DNA of 64,000 nucleotides from assembly GCF_000518265.1 (NCBI RefSeq), contig NZ_JADG01000008.1:186001-250000 (forward strand), read 5' to 3'. The position numbers were made by a program, and so were the translations under genes. How positions within the stretch are numbered: position 1 is the first letter of the stretch; each line of letters opens with the position of its first letter. A model generated the notes under the pieces. It was not told the DNA's origin, made no database searches, and saw only the letters and a program-made list of their open reading frames with translations. Of the stretch, positions 53,980 through 63,134 are shown piece by piece. This stretch comes from Actinomadura oligospora ATCC 43269. Its GTDB lineage: Bacteria; Actinomycetota; Actinomycetes; Streptosporangiales; Streptosporangiaceae.

Positions 53980-54440
53980 GACGCAAAACGACAGCCGAAC
54001 GGCTGCTTGCGGGCAGCCGCAAGTCGACAGACGCACCGCCGCTGACAGGCAGGCACAGGGCAGCGAGCGAACGACCGCTGCCGGGCAGACACAAGCGGCG
54101 GGCGAACGGCTGCTGACAGGCGGATGGCAAGTCGACAGGCGCACAGCCGCTGATAGGCGGGTGCAGGGCAGCGGGCGAGCAGCCGCTGCCAGGCAGATAC
54201 AAAGCCGCGAACGGACGGAGGTCTGGCGGGGCCGATGCAAGGTCGCAGGGGAACGGCCGCTGGTGGACGGATGTGAGGCGGCTAGGGAACGGTTGCTGGC
54301 GAGCGATGCGGGACTGGCGAACGGCTACAGGTGGGGTGGGTGTGGGGCGGCGGAGGAGCGGCCGCTGGCGGGGGGCTAGTGCAAGGCGGCGGGCGCACGG
54401 CTGCTGGTGGGCAGGTGCAGGGCGGCGGGCGGATGCGGTG
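53980..54440. repeat. Degenerate 36-bp minisatellite
   Basis: Tandem units of about 36 bp, grouped in 108-bp higher-order copies: GCAAGTCGACAG begins at 54019 and again at 54127. About ten degenerate units. Open frames on both strands through it are by-products of the period being a multiple of three. Its right edge enters the 3' end of the GNAT gene. Confidence 0.75.
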
Positions 54441-54942
54441 ACGCTGCGGGCAGGTGGAAGGTGGAGGTCTCCCCGCTCCGGACGGCCCGGGCCGTCGGCC
54501 AGGCGTTCCGGATCAGCGCGACCGCGCCCGCATTGGTGCTGTAGACGTCCGCGCGGAACGTGGTCACCCCGCGCCGGGCCGCCAGCGGCAACAGCAGGCG
54601 CATGAGCAGGCCCCCGAGGCCGTGCCGCTGCCACGCGTCCGCGACCAGGACGGCCACCTCCGCCTCGTCCGGACGAGACGTCAGGCGCGCGTACTCGGCG
54701 ATCCCGACCATCGTGTCGCCGCAGAGCGCGACCAGTGCGTCCCGGTCCCAGTGGTCGAGCCGTCCGAGCGTCGCCACGTACGTCTCGGGAACGCGCGGCG
54801 TCCCTGAGAAGAAGCGCATGTACAGGCTCCCCTGGGACAGCGCGCCGGACATGCGATGCAGCCGCGCCTCATCACCACTCCCGAAGGGACGAATCCGGAC
54901 CTCCGCGAGGCTCTCCTCATTGAGTAGCGTCACAAAACCCAT
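54376..54942 (-). CDS. GNAT N-acetyltransferase with repeat-derived C-terminus
   Basis: 188 aa from ATG 54942. GNAT fold: VRIRPFGSGDEARLHRM, EVAVLVADAWQRHGLGGLLM (acetyl-CoA loop) and FRADVYSTNAGAVALIRNAW. The last 25 residues (Pro/Ala/Ser/His-rich) are encoded by copies of the adjacent minisatellite, so the natural stop seems to have been lost or moved. An inverted repeat CACAAC-acaaa-GTTGTG (54945-54961) touches the start and may be an operator. Confidence 0.78.
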   Translation of the reverse strand: MGFVTLLNEESLAEVRIRPFGSGDEARLHRMSGALSQGSLYMRFFSGTPRVPETYVATLGRLDHWDRDALVALCGDTMVGIAEYARLTSRPDEAEVAVLVADAWQRHGLGGLLMRLLLPLAARRGVTTFRADVYSTNAGAVALIRNAWPTARAVRSGETSTFHLPAASPHPPAALHLPTSSRAPAALH

Positions 54943-55079
54943 TGCACAACACAAAGTTGTGTGAAGCAACCCTCAGATCGCCGCCCGCACAACACACAGT
55001 CCAGACAAGGCCCGCCGAGCCGCCCACACCAGCCGGCCCGCACGAGGCAGCTGACTCGCGCAGGTCGGCCGGGACGCGC

Positions 55080-55440
55080 TGGCGCACGCGGCGCCCGGCG
55101 GATCGGACGGGTGGCCGACACGCACGGGTGGGGGTGCTTGGGGCACGCGGTGCCCAGGCGGGCCGCGTGGGGCGGCCGACGTGCGTGGATGGGGCCGGGC
55201 CGCGCGGGCCAAGCGGGTCACGTGGGCCAGGCTGAGCACGCGAGGTAGTCGACTCGCGTGGGTGGCCACGTGCGTGGGTGGGGCAAGGCGAGTCGGGGCG
55301 CGTGGGCCAGGCGAGGGCGCGCGGGGTGGCCGACTCGCGCGGGTGGGCGGGTGTTGGCCGGGTGCCCGGTACGCGCGGGGACCAGGCAAGGCGCGCGGGG
55401 TGGCTGACTTGCGCGAGTGGGCGAGGACGCCGGGTGTGGT
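55080..55440. repeat. Second degenerate tandem-repeat block
   Basis: GC-rich units of roughly 74-81 bp; GCGCGCGGGGTGG begins at 55317 and 55391, with a diverged copy at 55236. Non-coding gap of about 550 bp between the HxlR and GNAT genes. Confidence 0.65.
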
Positions 55441-55492
55441 GTGCGCGGCGACTGGGTGCGTGGGGGCGGAGGGGGTGCGGGTTGGGAGGGGG

Positions 55493-55951
55493 TCAGGTGG
55501 AGGGGGCGCCGGGGCCGGGGCGGGATTCGATGTCGGTTGGGTCCAGGGGCTTGCCGCAGGTGTCGCAGGTCATTCGGGGGGTCAGGGCCCCGCCGCAGCC
55601 TGCGTGCAGGATCAGCGCGGGTGGGCCGTCCGGTGCGTAGTGCCGGTCGCCCCACAGCAGCAGCGTCATCATCGCGGGCCAGAGCTCGACGCCCTTGCGG
55701 GTCAGCCGGTATTCGTACCGCTCCGGCCGCTCCTGGTAGCGGACGCGTCGGAGCAGTCCCTCCTCGCACAACCGGGACAGCCGGTCGGTGAGGACGTTCC
55801 GCGCCACTCCCAGGGCCTCCTGGAAGTCGTCGAACCGGCGCACGCCCTCGAACGCGCTGCGGATCACCAGCAGCGTCCACCGGTCGCCGACGATCTCCAG
55901 AGCGCGGGCGATCGAGCAGTTCTGGTCCTCGTACGTGCGGGGGAGAGCCAC
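55493..55951 (-). CDS. HxlR-family transcriptional regulator
   Basis: 152 aa. HxlR winged helix: CSIARALEIVGDRWTLLVIR, RRFDDFQEALGVARNVLTDRL and YEYRLTRKG. The C-terminus adds a possible zinc site (CGG...CDTCG). GTG 55951 has TAGGCT 6 nt upstream. HxlR proteins often sense electrophiles through a cysteine; target gene unclear. Confidence 0.88.
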   Translation of the reverse strand: MALPRTYEDQNCSIARALEIVGDRWTLLVIRSAFEGVRRFDDFQEALGVARNVLTDRLSRLCEEGLLRRVRYQERPERYEYRLTRKGVELWPAMMTLLLWGDRHYAPDGPPALILHAGCGGALTPRMTCDTCGKPLDPTDIESRPGPGAPST

Positions 55952-55957
55952 GAACCG

Positions 55958-55963
55958 AGCCTA
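55958..55963 (-). promoter_or_regulatory. -10 box of a leaderless promoter
   Basis: TAGGCT on the - strand, 6 nt before GTG 55951. Confidence 0.5.
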
Positions 55964-56103
55964 TCCGGGCCCGCCGTCACCCGAACGGTCCCGAACCGGC
56001 GGATCCGCACGAATGCGCCGGGCGGACCGTCCGAAAAGTCGAGCGGCCCCTCCTGTCCGCCGAGCGGATCGTCCACAAGTCGAACGGGCCTGCCCGGAAC
56101 GTG

Positions 56104-56139
56104 GACGGGGTCCGGTGCTTGGAGCGGCCGGACCCCGTC
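56104..56139 (-). terminator. Terminator after fba
   Basis: 12-bp perfect stem (56104-56115 with 56128-56139), 12-nt loop, 19 bp past the fba stop. Confidence 0.7.
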
Positions 56140-56157
56140 TGTGGGAACGCGTGTGTG

Positions 56158-57180
<1,023 letters not shown>

Positions 57181-57386
57181 GGTTCAGCGTCCTTTCCGGC
57201 CGGATCCCGGCGGCACCGTGTGCTGTCGTGTGTTCGGTCCTGGCCCGACCCGCGGGGGTGGCGCCACCTGGCCAGTATCTCGGATTCCGGCGATCGGGCC
57301 ACTCCGGGGGCCGGACCGGGGAGCCCAAGGGCAAATCGGTCAAGATCGGCATTTCGCTTTACATCGGCCCTACAGGGGTGTCCGGG

Positions 57387-57392
57387 TAGGCT
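57387..57392 (+). promoter_or_regulatory. -10 box of a leaderless promoter
   Basis: TAGGCT, 6 nt before GTG 57399. Confidence 0.45.
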
Positions 57393-57398
57393 CGCCGC

Positions 57399-58682
57399 GT
57401 GGACCTCGCCCTGAATCCTCTCGATCCCAACTCCCTGATCTCCACCTTCGGGGTGTTCGGGATCTTCGCCGTCATCTTCGCCGAGACGGGCCTGCTGGTG
57501 GGATTCTTCCTGCCCGGCGACACGCTGCTGTTCGCGGCGGGGCTCTTCAGCACGGCGACCGCCGCGCACGGCGCGGGCATCCCGCGGATGTCCCTGCCGA
57601 TGCTCATGGTCGGCGCGCCGCTGTGCGCGATCGCGGGCGCGCAGGTCGGGCACTGGCTCGGCGCGCGGTACGGCCGCAAGCTGTTCGACCGGCCGAACTC
57701 CCGGATCATCCGTCCGGAGCACGTGGAGAAGGCCGAGTACTACTTCAACAAGTTCGGCCCGGCCAAGGCGGTCGTCCTGGCCCGCTTCATCCCGGTCGTC
57801 CGGACGTTCCTGAACCCGCTCGCCGGGACGCTGGAGATGCCCGCCCGCACGTTCTTCCTGTGGAACGCCGTCGGCGCGGTGCTGTGGACCGAGTCGATCA
57901 TCGTCGCGGGCCACTTCCTGGGCTCGCGGGTCAAGGGCATCGACAAGTACGTCCTGCCGGTGGTGTTGCTGGCCGTCATCGTGTCGATGGTCCCGGTCGC
58001 CCGCGAGGTCATCAGGGGCCGTGGCAAGGCCAAGACCGAGAGCGGCGACGCCGGTAGCGGCGGCGACCAGGACGGCGGGAACGGCGGCTTCGGCTACGGC
58101 GGAGGCCACGACGGCGGCTTCGGCGGCGGTGGCCAGGGCGGCGGCTACGGAGCTCCCCAGGGCGCTCCCCAGGCCGGCGGGGGCTATGGCCAGGGTTCGG
58201 GCCAGCCGGGCGGTTATGGCGGCTACCAGGGCGGTCAGGGCGGCGGCTACCAGGGCGGTGGCGGTTACGGCGGCCAGCAGGGCGGCTACGACGGCCAGGG
58301 CGGTCAGGGCGGCCAAGGCGGTTACGGCGGCCAGGCCGGTCCGCAGGGCGGCGGCTACGGAAACCAGACCCCCGGCCAGGCTGGCTATGAGAACCAGGCT
58401 CCCGGTCAGGGCGGCTACGGAAACCAGGTTCCTGGTCAGGCCGGCTATGGAAATCAGGGCGGCGGCTATGGCGGCGCCCAGGGGGCCGGTTACGGCGGCG
58501 GCCAGGACGCCGGTTACGGCGTGGGCGGCTATGGCGCTGGTCACGGCGGTGGCGCACCGGCCGAACAGCCGGGCGGCGGGCGCCCTCAGAAGGGTAAGCA
58601 CCGCGGCGGCCCGGGCAACGGTCCGAACAAGAATGGCCCTGAACAGTCACGCCCGTCGCTCAGCGGCGACAGTTATCGCTAA
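57399..58682 (+). CDS. DedA-family membrane protein with long Gly/Gln/Tyr-rich tail
   Basis: 427 aa. Residues about 1-212 are a normal DedA/SNARE-associated domain (ETGLLVGFFLPGDTLLF, ARFIPVVRTFLNPLAGT). Residues about 213-427 are an unusual low-complexity tail of GGYGG, GGQGG and PGQ-x-GY-type repeats, ending in a basic stretch (QKGKHRG). DedA proteins flip polyprenyl or phospholipids; the tail is cytosolic if topology is standard and looks like an assembly or condensate-forming region. Divergent from fba. Confidence 0.88.
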   Translation: MDLALNPLDPNSLISTFGVFGIFAVIFAETGLLVGFFLPGDTLLFAAGLFSTATAAHGAGIPRMSLPMLMVGAPLCAIAGAQVGHWLGARYGRKLFDRPNSRIIRPEHVEKAEYYFNKFGPAKAVVLARFIPVVRTFLNPLAGTLEMPARTFFLWNAVGAVLWTESIIVAGHFLGSRVKGIDKYVLPVVLLAVIVSMVPVAREVIRGRGKAKTESGDAGSGGDQDGGNGGFGYGGGHDGGFGGGGQGGGYGAPQGAPQAGGGYGQGSGQPGGYGGYQGGQGGGYQGGGGYGGQQGGYDGQGGQGGQGGYGGQAGPQGGGYGNQTPGQAGYENQAPGQGGYGNQVPGQAGYGNQGGGYGGAQGAGYGGGQDAGYGVGGYGAGHGGGAPAEQPGGGRPQKGKHRGGPGNGPNKNGPEQSRPSLSGDSYR

Positions 58683-58691
58683 CCTCCGCAT

Positions 58692-59141
58692 GTGGGACGT
58701 CATCGGTCGGACCCTCGTGGTCTAGCGCGCATTGCCCTCGCGGCCTTGGCCGTGGTGGCCGTCGTCGCGCTGCTCGTCGTCGGCGGCATCGCGCTGTTCA
58801 ACGCGGTGAACACGGGGGACGACACCAAACCCCAGCAGTCCGCCCGTGCCTCGGCGTCCGGCGGCAGGCAACATTCGGGCGGGCAGAAGGCGAGCGCCTC
58901 GACCCCGCTGGTGATCAAGGTGGTCGGGTCCTCCGCGACCAACGTCCTGGTGACGGTCGCGGGCTCCAACCATGTGCTGGCCCAGGGCCAGCTCAATCCC
59001 GGCGAGGGCCGCAGGATCGAGGACGCGCCGCTGAACGTGGTCGCCTCGGACGGCGGCGCCGTCCAGGTCACCATCTGCGGCAAGGTCCAGCCGCGGAAGC
59101 CGAGCGGCCAGCGGGGCACCTGGTTCGTCGACAAGTGCTGA
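58692..59141 (+). CDS. Single-pass membrane protein
   Basis: 149 aa. Basic N-terminus, TM segment at about 13-38 (LAALAVVAVVALLVVGGIALF), Ser/Gln-rich linker, and an extracytoplasmic beta domain of about 80 residues with two cysteines (VTICGKV and the final DKC) that could pair. The domain resembles the extracellular part of RodZ-like proteins in strand spacing only. 9 bp after dedA, so probably cotranscribed. Confidence 0.72.
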   Translation: MGRHRSDPRGLARIALAALAVVAVVALLVVGGIALFNAVNTGDDTKPQQSARASASGGRQHSGGQKASASTPLVIKVVGSSATNVLVTVAGSNHVLAQGQLNPGEGRRIEDAPLNVVASDGGAVQVTICGKVQPRKPSGQRGTWFVDKC

Positions 59142-59191
59142 CGGACGGGTGACCGGCCGCCCGCCGATCACCCGCCACCACTTCCGTCGGG

Positions 59192-59728
59192 TCAGTCGAG
59201 GCCGAGGTCGGGGACGGCGTAGGGGTGGCGGTACTCCAGGCCCTCGGCGGCGATCCGGTCGGCCGCGCCGCGCTCCAGGATCGTGGCGACGGCGACGACC
59301 TCCGCTCCCGCCGCACGCAGGGCCTCGACCGCGGTCATGACCGAGCCGCCGGTGGTGGAGGTGTCCTCGACCGCCAGGACGCGGCGTCCGGCGACGTCCG
59401 GGCCCTCGATGCGGCGCTGCAGCCCGTGCTGCTTGTCGGCCTTCCGGACGACGAAGGCGTCCAGCTTGCGGCCCCGCGCGGCGGCGGCGTGCAGCATCGC
59501 GGCCGCGACCGGGTCGGCGCCCAGCGTGAGCCCGCCGACGGCGTCGTAGTCCAGGTCGGACGTGGCGTCCAGCATCACCCGGCCGACCAGCGGCGCGACG
59601 GCGCCGTCCAGGGTGACCCGGCGCAGGTCCACGTACCAGGACGCGCGCCGTCCGGACGACAGCACGAAGTCGCCGTGCACGACGGCCTTGGCCTTGATCT
59701 CTTCCAGCAGGTCATCACGATCGCTCAC
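59192..59728 (-). CDS. pyrE: Orotate phosphoribosyltransferase
   Basis: 178 aa. Makes OMP from orotate and PRPP. FVLSSGRRASWYVDLRRVT, GGLTLGADPVA and PRPP loop LAVEDTSTTGGSV are present. GTG 59728 is chosen because TAAAGT lies 7 nt upstream; GTG 59737 would add three residues. Convergent with the dedA operon. Confidence 0.93.
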   Translation of the reverse strand: MSDRDDLLEEIKAKAVVHGDFVLSSGRRASWYVDLRRVTLDGAVAPLVGRVMLDATSDLDYDAVGGLTLGADPVAAAMLHAAAARGRKLDAFVVRKADKQHGLQRRIEGPDVAGRRVLAVEDTSTTGGSVMTAVEALRAAGAEVVAVATILERGAADRIAAEGLEYRHPYAVPDLGLD

Positions 59729-59735
59729 GGTGAGC

Positions 59736-59741
59736 ACTTTA
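59736..59741 (-). promoter_or_regulatory. -10 box of the pyrE leaderless promoter
   Basis: TAAAGT on the - strand, 7 nt before GTG 59728. Confidence 0.5.
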
Positions 59742-59814
59742 TTGCCCCGGACGCACCGGACGGCCCGTCGGGGCTCCGAAGCCGGTTCTCGACCTGCCAG
59801 TCCATGATGGTGAG

Positions 59815-61077
59815 GTGAGTGTCACCCCGCCCGGCGCCCCGACGCCGCACGCCCCGCCGCCCCCGGCCGAGACCGTCGTGTACCGAGGCGGAGTCCTTGT
59901 GGACGGGACGGGGTCACCGGCCCGTCCGGGGACGAGCGTGGTGGTGTCCGGCGAGCAGATCACCGAGGTGGCTCCGGACGCGTCCCAGCGGGTCGCGGAC
60001 GGTGCGCGGGTCGTCGACCTCGGCGGACGGTTCGTCCTGCCCGGCCTGGTCGACACCCACCAGCACCTCGCGACGCCGCCGGACCGGCCGCTCGCCGAGG
60101 CGACGCTGCGCCGCGACCTGCGCGGCGGGGTCACCGCGATCCGGATCATGGCCGACGATCTGCGCCAGATCGCCGACCTCGCGCGCGCCGCCCGCGTCGG
60201 CGAGGTCGCCGCGCCGGACGTCCGGTACGCGGCGCTGACGGCCGGGCCGTCCTTCTTCGACGATCCCCGGACGGCGCAGGTCAGCCAGGGTGAGACGCCG
60301 GGAGCCGTGCCCTGGATGCAGGCGATCACGCCGGACACCGACCTGCGGCTCGCGGTCGCGCTGGCGCGCGGCACCCACGCCACCGCGATCAAGATCTACG
60401 CCGACCTGCCGGGCGGGACCGTCGCGGCGCTGACCGCCGAGGCGCACCGGCAGGGCCTGCGGGTCTGGGCGCACGCGGCCGTCTTCCCGGCCACGCCCGC
60501 CCAGGTCGTCCGCGCGGGCGTCGACACGGTCTCGCACGTCACGATGATGGCGTTCCAGGAGCCGTCGCGACCGCTCACGACCTACGCCGACAAACCCCCG
60601 ATCGACCACACGCGCTTTCTTGAGGGCTCCCATCCGGCCGTGGCGGCGGTGTTCGCCGACATGCGCGCACGAGGAACCGTCCTGGACGCGACCGGCAGCA
60701 TGTGGGACGCGGAGTCTCCCTCAGGGAAGCTTGCCGCCGTCCTCACGGCACAGGCGCATCGCGCAGGCGTGGACGTGTCGACGGGCACTGACAGCGACCC
60801 CGATCCTGAGCGCGCGTACCCGCCCGTCCTGGACGAGGTGGCCTTCCTAGTCGAACGTTGTGGATTCACGCCTCTGGAAGCGATCCGTTCGGCGACCCTC
60901 GTGGGCGCGCGTGCCCTGGCCGCCGAACACGAGATGGGCACTGTGGAGCCCGGAAAGCTCGCCAACCTGCTCGTCCTGGCGGACGACCCGCTCCGCGACA
61001 TCCGCAACCTGCACACCGCCGAACTGGTCGTGAAACGCGGCCACGCCCACGCCCTCGCAGACCGCTTCGCGACCTGA
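59815..61077 (+). CDS. Amidohydrolase-family protein
   Basis: 420 aa, metal-dependent hydrolase. LPGLVDTHQHL with the HxH metal site, carbamylated-lysine candidate in AIKIYAD, histidines in VWAHAAV and VSHVTM, aspartate in STGTDSD, and the C-terminal GTVEPGKLANLLVLADDPL strand. Imidazolonepropionase/prolidase-like subgroup; substrate unknown. GTG 59815 has CATGAT 6 nt upstream. Confidence 0.88.
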   Translation: MSVTPPGAPTPHAPPPPAETVVYRGGVLVDGTGSPARPGTSVVVSGEQITEVAPDASQRVADGARVVDLGGRFVLPGLVDTHQHLATPPDRPLAEATLRRDLRGGVTAIRIMADDLRQIADLARAARVGEVAAPDVRYAALTAGPSFFDDPRTAQVSQGETPGAVPWMQAITPDTDLRLAVALARGTHATAIKIYADLPGGTVAALTAEAHRQGLRVWAHAAVFPATPAQVVRAGVDTVSHVTMMAFQEPSRPLTTYADKPPIDHTRFLEGSHPAVAAVFADMRARGTVLDATGSMWDAESPSGKLAAVLTAQAHRAGVDVSTGTDSDPDPERAYPPVLDEVAFLVERCGFTPLEAIRSATLVGARALAAEHEMGTVEPGKLANLLVLADDPLRDIRNLHTAELVVKRGHAHALADRFAT

Positions 61078-61533
61078 CCGGAACATCACGGAAGCTCCAT
61101 CCCAAGCGCTCGACGGATCCACGGCTTCCAGGACGCGCCCCAGACCAGCGACGCCGCGCCACATCGCCAAGCGCCAAGCGTCGGCCCCGCGCCCGGGCCC
61201 CGCACCGCGCCCTGGGCCCCACACCGCGCCCTGGGCCCCGCACCGCGCACCGCCCTGGGCACCGCACCGCACCGGGCCGCGCACCGAGCCCGAGCCGAGC
61301 GGATTCGGGTGGTTGGAAGATCGCGGAGGGAGCGCCGTTGCGCGCGGCGCGCGGACGGCCCGGGCGTGTACGGTGGGCAGCCGACGGCCGCCGCGCACCG
61401 CTCGCCGAACCCGAGGACGGAAACGCGGCCCGATCGCTTTCACGGTCCACTCGGAGCCAGGCGCGTGACGCGCGGCCGGGTGCATGGCGCACCAGGTCAG
61501 GCACGGTTCACACGGAGTCAGGATGAGGCAGAC
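61078..61533. other. 456-bp intergenic region with tandem 19-bp repeats
   Basis: No supported gene. At 61189-61290 a unit GCGCCCTGGGCCCCRCACC occurs at 61207-61225 and 61226-61244, with shortened or diverged copies on both sides. The 3' part should hold the promoter of the hydrolase gene. Confidence 0.5.
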
Positions 61534-62238
61534 GTGACGCCCGGAACCCTCGTCCTGCTGCACACTCCGCACACCGGCGCCGACGCCTGGGGCGACCTGC
61601 CGGAGATGCTGCGTTCGTACGGCCTCGACGTCGTGACCCCGGACATCCCCGATCTCGACGGCGTGCGCTACGTCGCCCGCGCCTCCCTCATCATCGCCGC
61701 GACCGCCCCGGACGTCCCGCTCGTCCTCGTGGGCCACGGCTCGGCGGGACCGCTCCTCCCGGCCATCGCCACGGCACAGCGCGCGGCGCACCGTCCAGTC
61801 GGTGGCTACGTCTTCGTGGACGCCTCCCTTCCTCGCGCCGCCCGGGCCTTCCAGGACCACTCACACGCCACGGAACCCGCCCTGCCGTCCGCACAGGCCG
61901 GCGCCCCCGTCAACGCGCACGGGCCCGGGGAAGCGCACCCGCACGTCCACATGAACGGCCACGCGCCCCACAGGAACAGCGCGCCGCCCGGGCAGGCCGA
62001 GCCACCGGCACGGGTGCCCGTGGCCGGGCCACCGGCACCGGTGCCCGCCGACTGGCCCGACGCGCCGTGCGGCTACCTGCGCACCCACGCCGACCGCACC
62101 GCCACCCCACCCCAGGACGGCGCGGACTCGCGCGACCAGGCCGTCCGCGAGGCGTCGCTGCGCGGCTGGACGGTCGTCCAGCACGAGCCGCCCGCAGCCG
62201 TCGCCCAAACCCTCAGTGAACTTATCGCCACCCTCTGA
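61534..62238 (+). CDS. Alpha/beta-hydrolase-like protein with His/Pro-rich insert
   Basis: 234 aa. Alpha/beta-hydrolase start (LVLLHTPHTGADAWGDLPEML) and nucleophile elbow VGHGSAG. Between the core strands and the C-terminal part lies a low-complexity insert (about 120-175) rich in His, Pro and Ala (EAHPHVHMNGHAPH), which could bind metal. GTG 61534 has GGATGAGG upstream. No typical catalytic His motif is clear after the insert; substrate unknown. Confidence 0.7.
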   Translation: MTPGTLVLLHTPHTGADAWGDLPEMLRSYGLDVVTPDIPDLDGVRYVARASLIIAATAPDVPLVLVGHGSAGPLLPAIATAQRAAHRPVGGYVFVDASLPRAARAFQDHSHATEPALPSAQAGAPVNAHGPGEAHPHVHMNGHAPHRNSAPPGQAEPPARVPVAGPPAPVPADWPDAPCGYLRTHADRTATPPQDGADSRDQAVREASLRGWTVVQHEPPAAVAQTLSELIATL

Positions 62239-62320
62239 CAGAACCGCCGACAGAACCGCACGACTGTGCCGTGCGGCCCTGTTTTCGCAGATCAGATGGG
62301 TTGATGAGGAGAGATGAAGG

Positions 62321-62947
62321 TCAGGTGTCGGCGTTCTTGAGCAGGTCGTCGAGCATCGCGTCGTAGTCGTCCTCGGGGCGGCCGAGGTCCATGCGCGCGC
62401 GATAGCGGAGCCGGAGCAACGCCTCCAGGCTGTCCTCGGCGAGGGCGGCGTCGTCGGGATCGACCGCCTCACCGCCGGGCCTCACAGGGATCCTCCCCGC
62501 GGCACGGTCACGCAGCACGAGCACGATGTCCACGCCGTTCGTCGACCACTCGTGCGCGCCCAGGACGTCGCCGTGCGCGTAGAGCGTCTCGGAGACGGCG
62601 CGGTACACCTCGGGGTCACGCGGCTCGTCCGCACGGATGTCGCTCACCAGGGCGCGCGCCTCGGCGACGTGTCCCAGCTCGAACAGGGCGTCGGCCAGAT
62701 ACGCGCGCGGGTCGCCGTAGGTCTCGCCGCCGTCCTCCACCGCGCGGCGGTAGAACTGGGCGGCGCGGTCGTGCTCGCCGGCGTGCTGCCACTGCTCGCC
62801 CGCGCGCAGCAGCACGTTGGCGCGCGACACCCCGCCCGACACGGCGTCGGCGAGCTCGGCCAGCCGCCGCGCCGCCGCGATGTGATCGCCCGTGCGCAGC
62901 GTGTCGAACTCCAGATCGTCGAGATCGTCTTCCGTCACATGCGTCAC
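62321..62947 (-). CDS. Tetratricopeptide-repeat protein
   Basis: 208 aa, helical repeats with TPR spacing (ANVLLRAGEQWQHAGEHDRAAQFYRRAV, AYLADALFELGHVAEARALV, AVSETLYAHGDVLGA). Acidic N-terminus (TEDDLDDLEFDTL). GTG 62947 has TAGCGT 6 nt upstream. Cytosolic protein-interaction role; partner unknown. Confidence 0.82.
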   Translation of the reverse strand: MTHVTEDDLDDLEFDTLRTGDHIAAARRLAELADAVSGGVSRANVLLRAGEQWQHAGEHDRAAQFYRRAVEDGGETYGDPRAYLADALFELGHVAEARALVSDIRADEPRDPEVYRAVSETLYAHGDVLGAHEWSTNGVDIVLVLRDRAAGRIPVRPGGEAVDPDDAALAEDSLEALLRLRYRARMDLGRPEDDYDAMLDDLLKNADT

Positions 62948-62953
62948 GCCTCA

Positions 62954-62959
62954 ACGCTA
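62954..62959 (-). promoter_or_regulatory. -10 box of a leaderless promoter
   Basis: TAGCGT on the - strand, 6 nt before GTG 62947. Confidence 0.45.
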
Positions 62960-63134
62960 CCCGGCGCCGCACGCCCGAAGCGGGCGAATCTCGGATGATC
63001 GCTGATGAATTCGCGTTTCCCGCAGGTCATCGGCGGTGTGAACGCGGGCAAGGCGGGTCGAACCCGCGCGGTGACGGTCACCCCCACGGGCGGTAAGAGC
63101 ACCCGGGCGGTGTCCGGAACGGGCGTTTCGCCGA

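Noticed and set aside
53780..54379. Repeat-containing open frame as a 36-residue-repeat protein
   Set aside because: The frame is open on both strands only because the repeat unit is a multiple of three; no start with a ribosome site and no folded domain.
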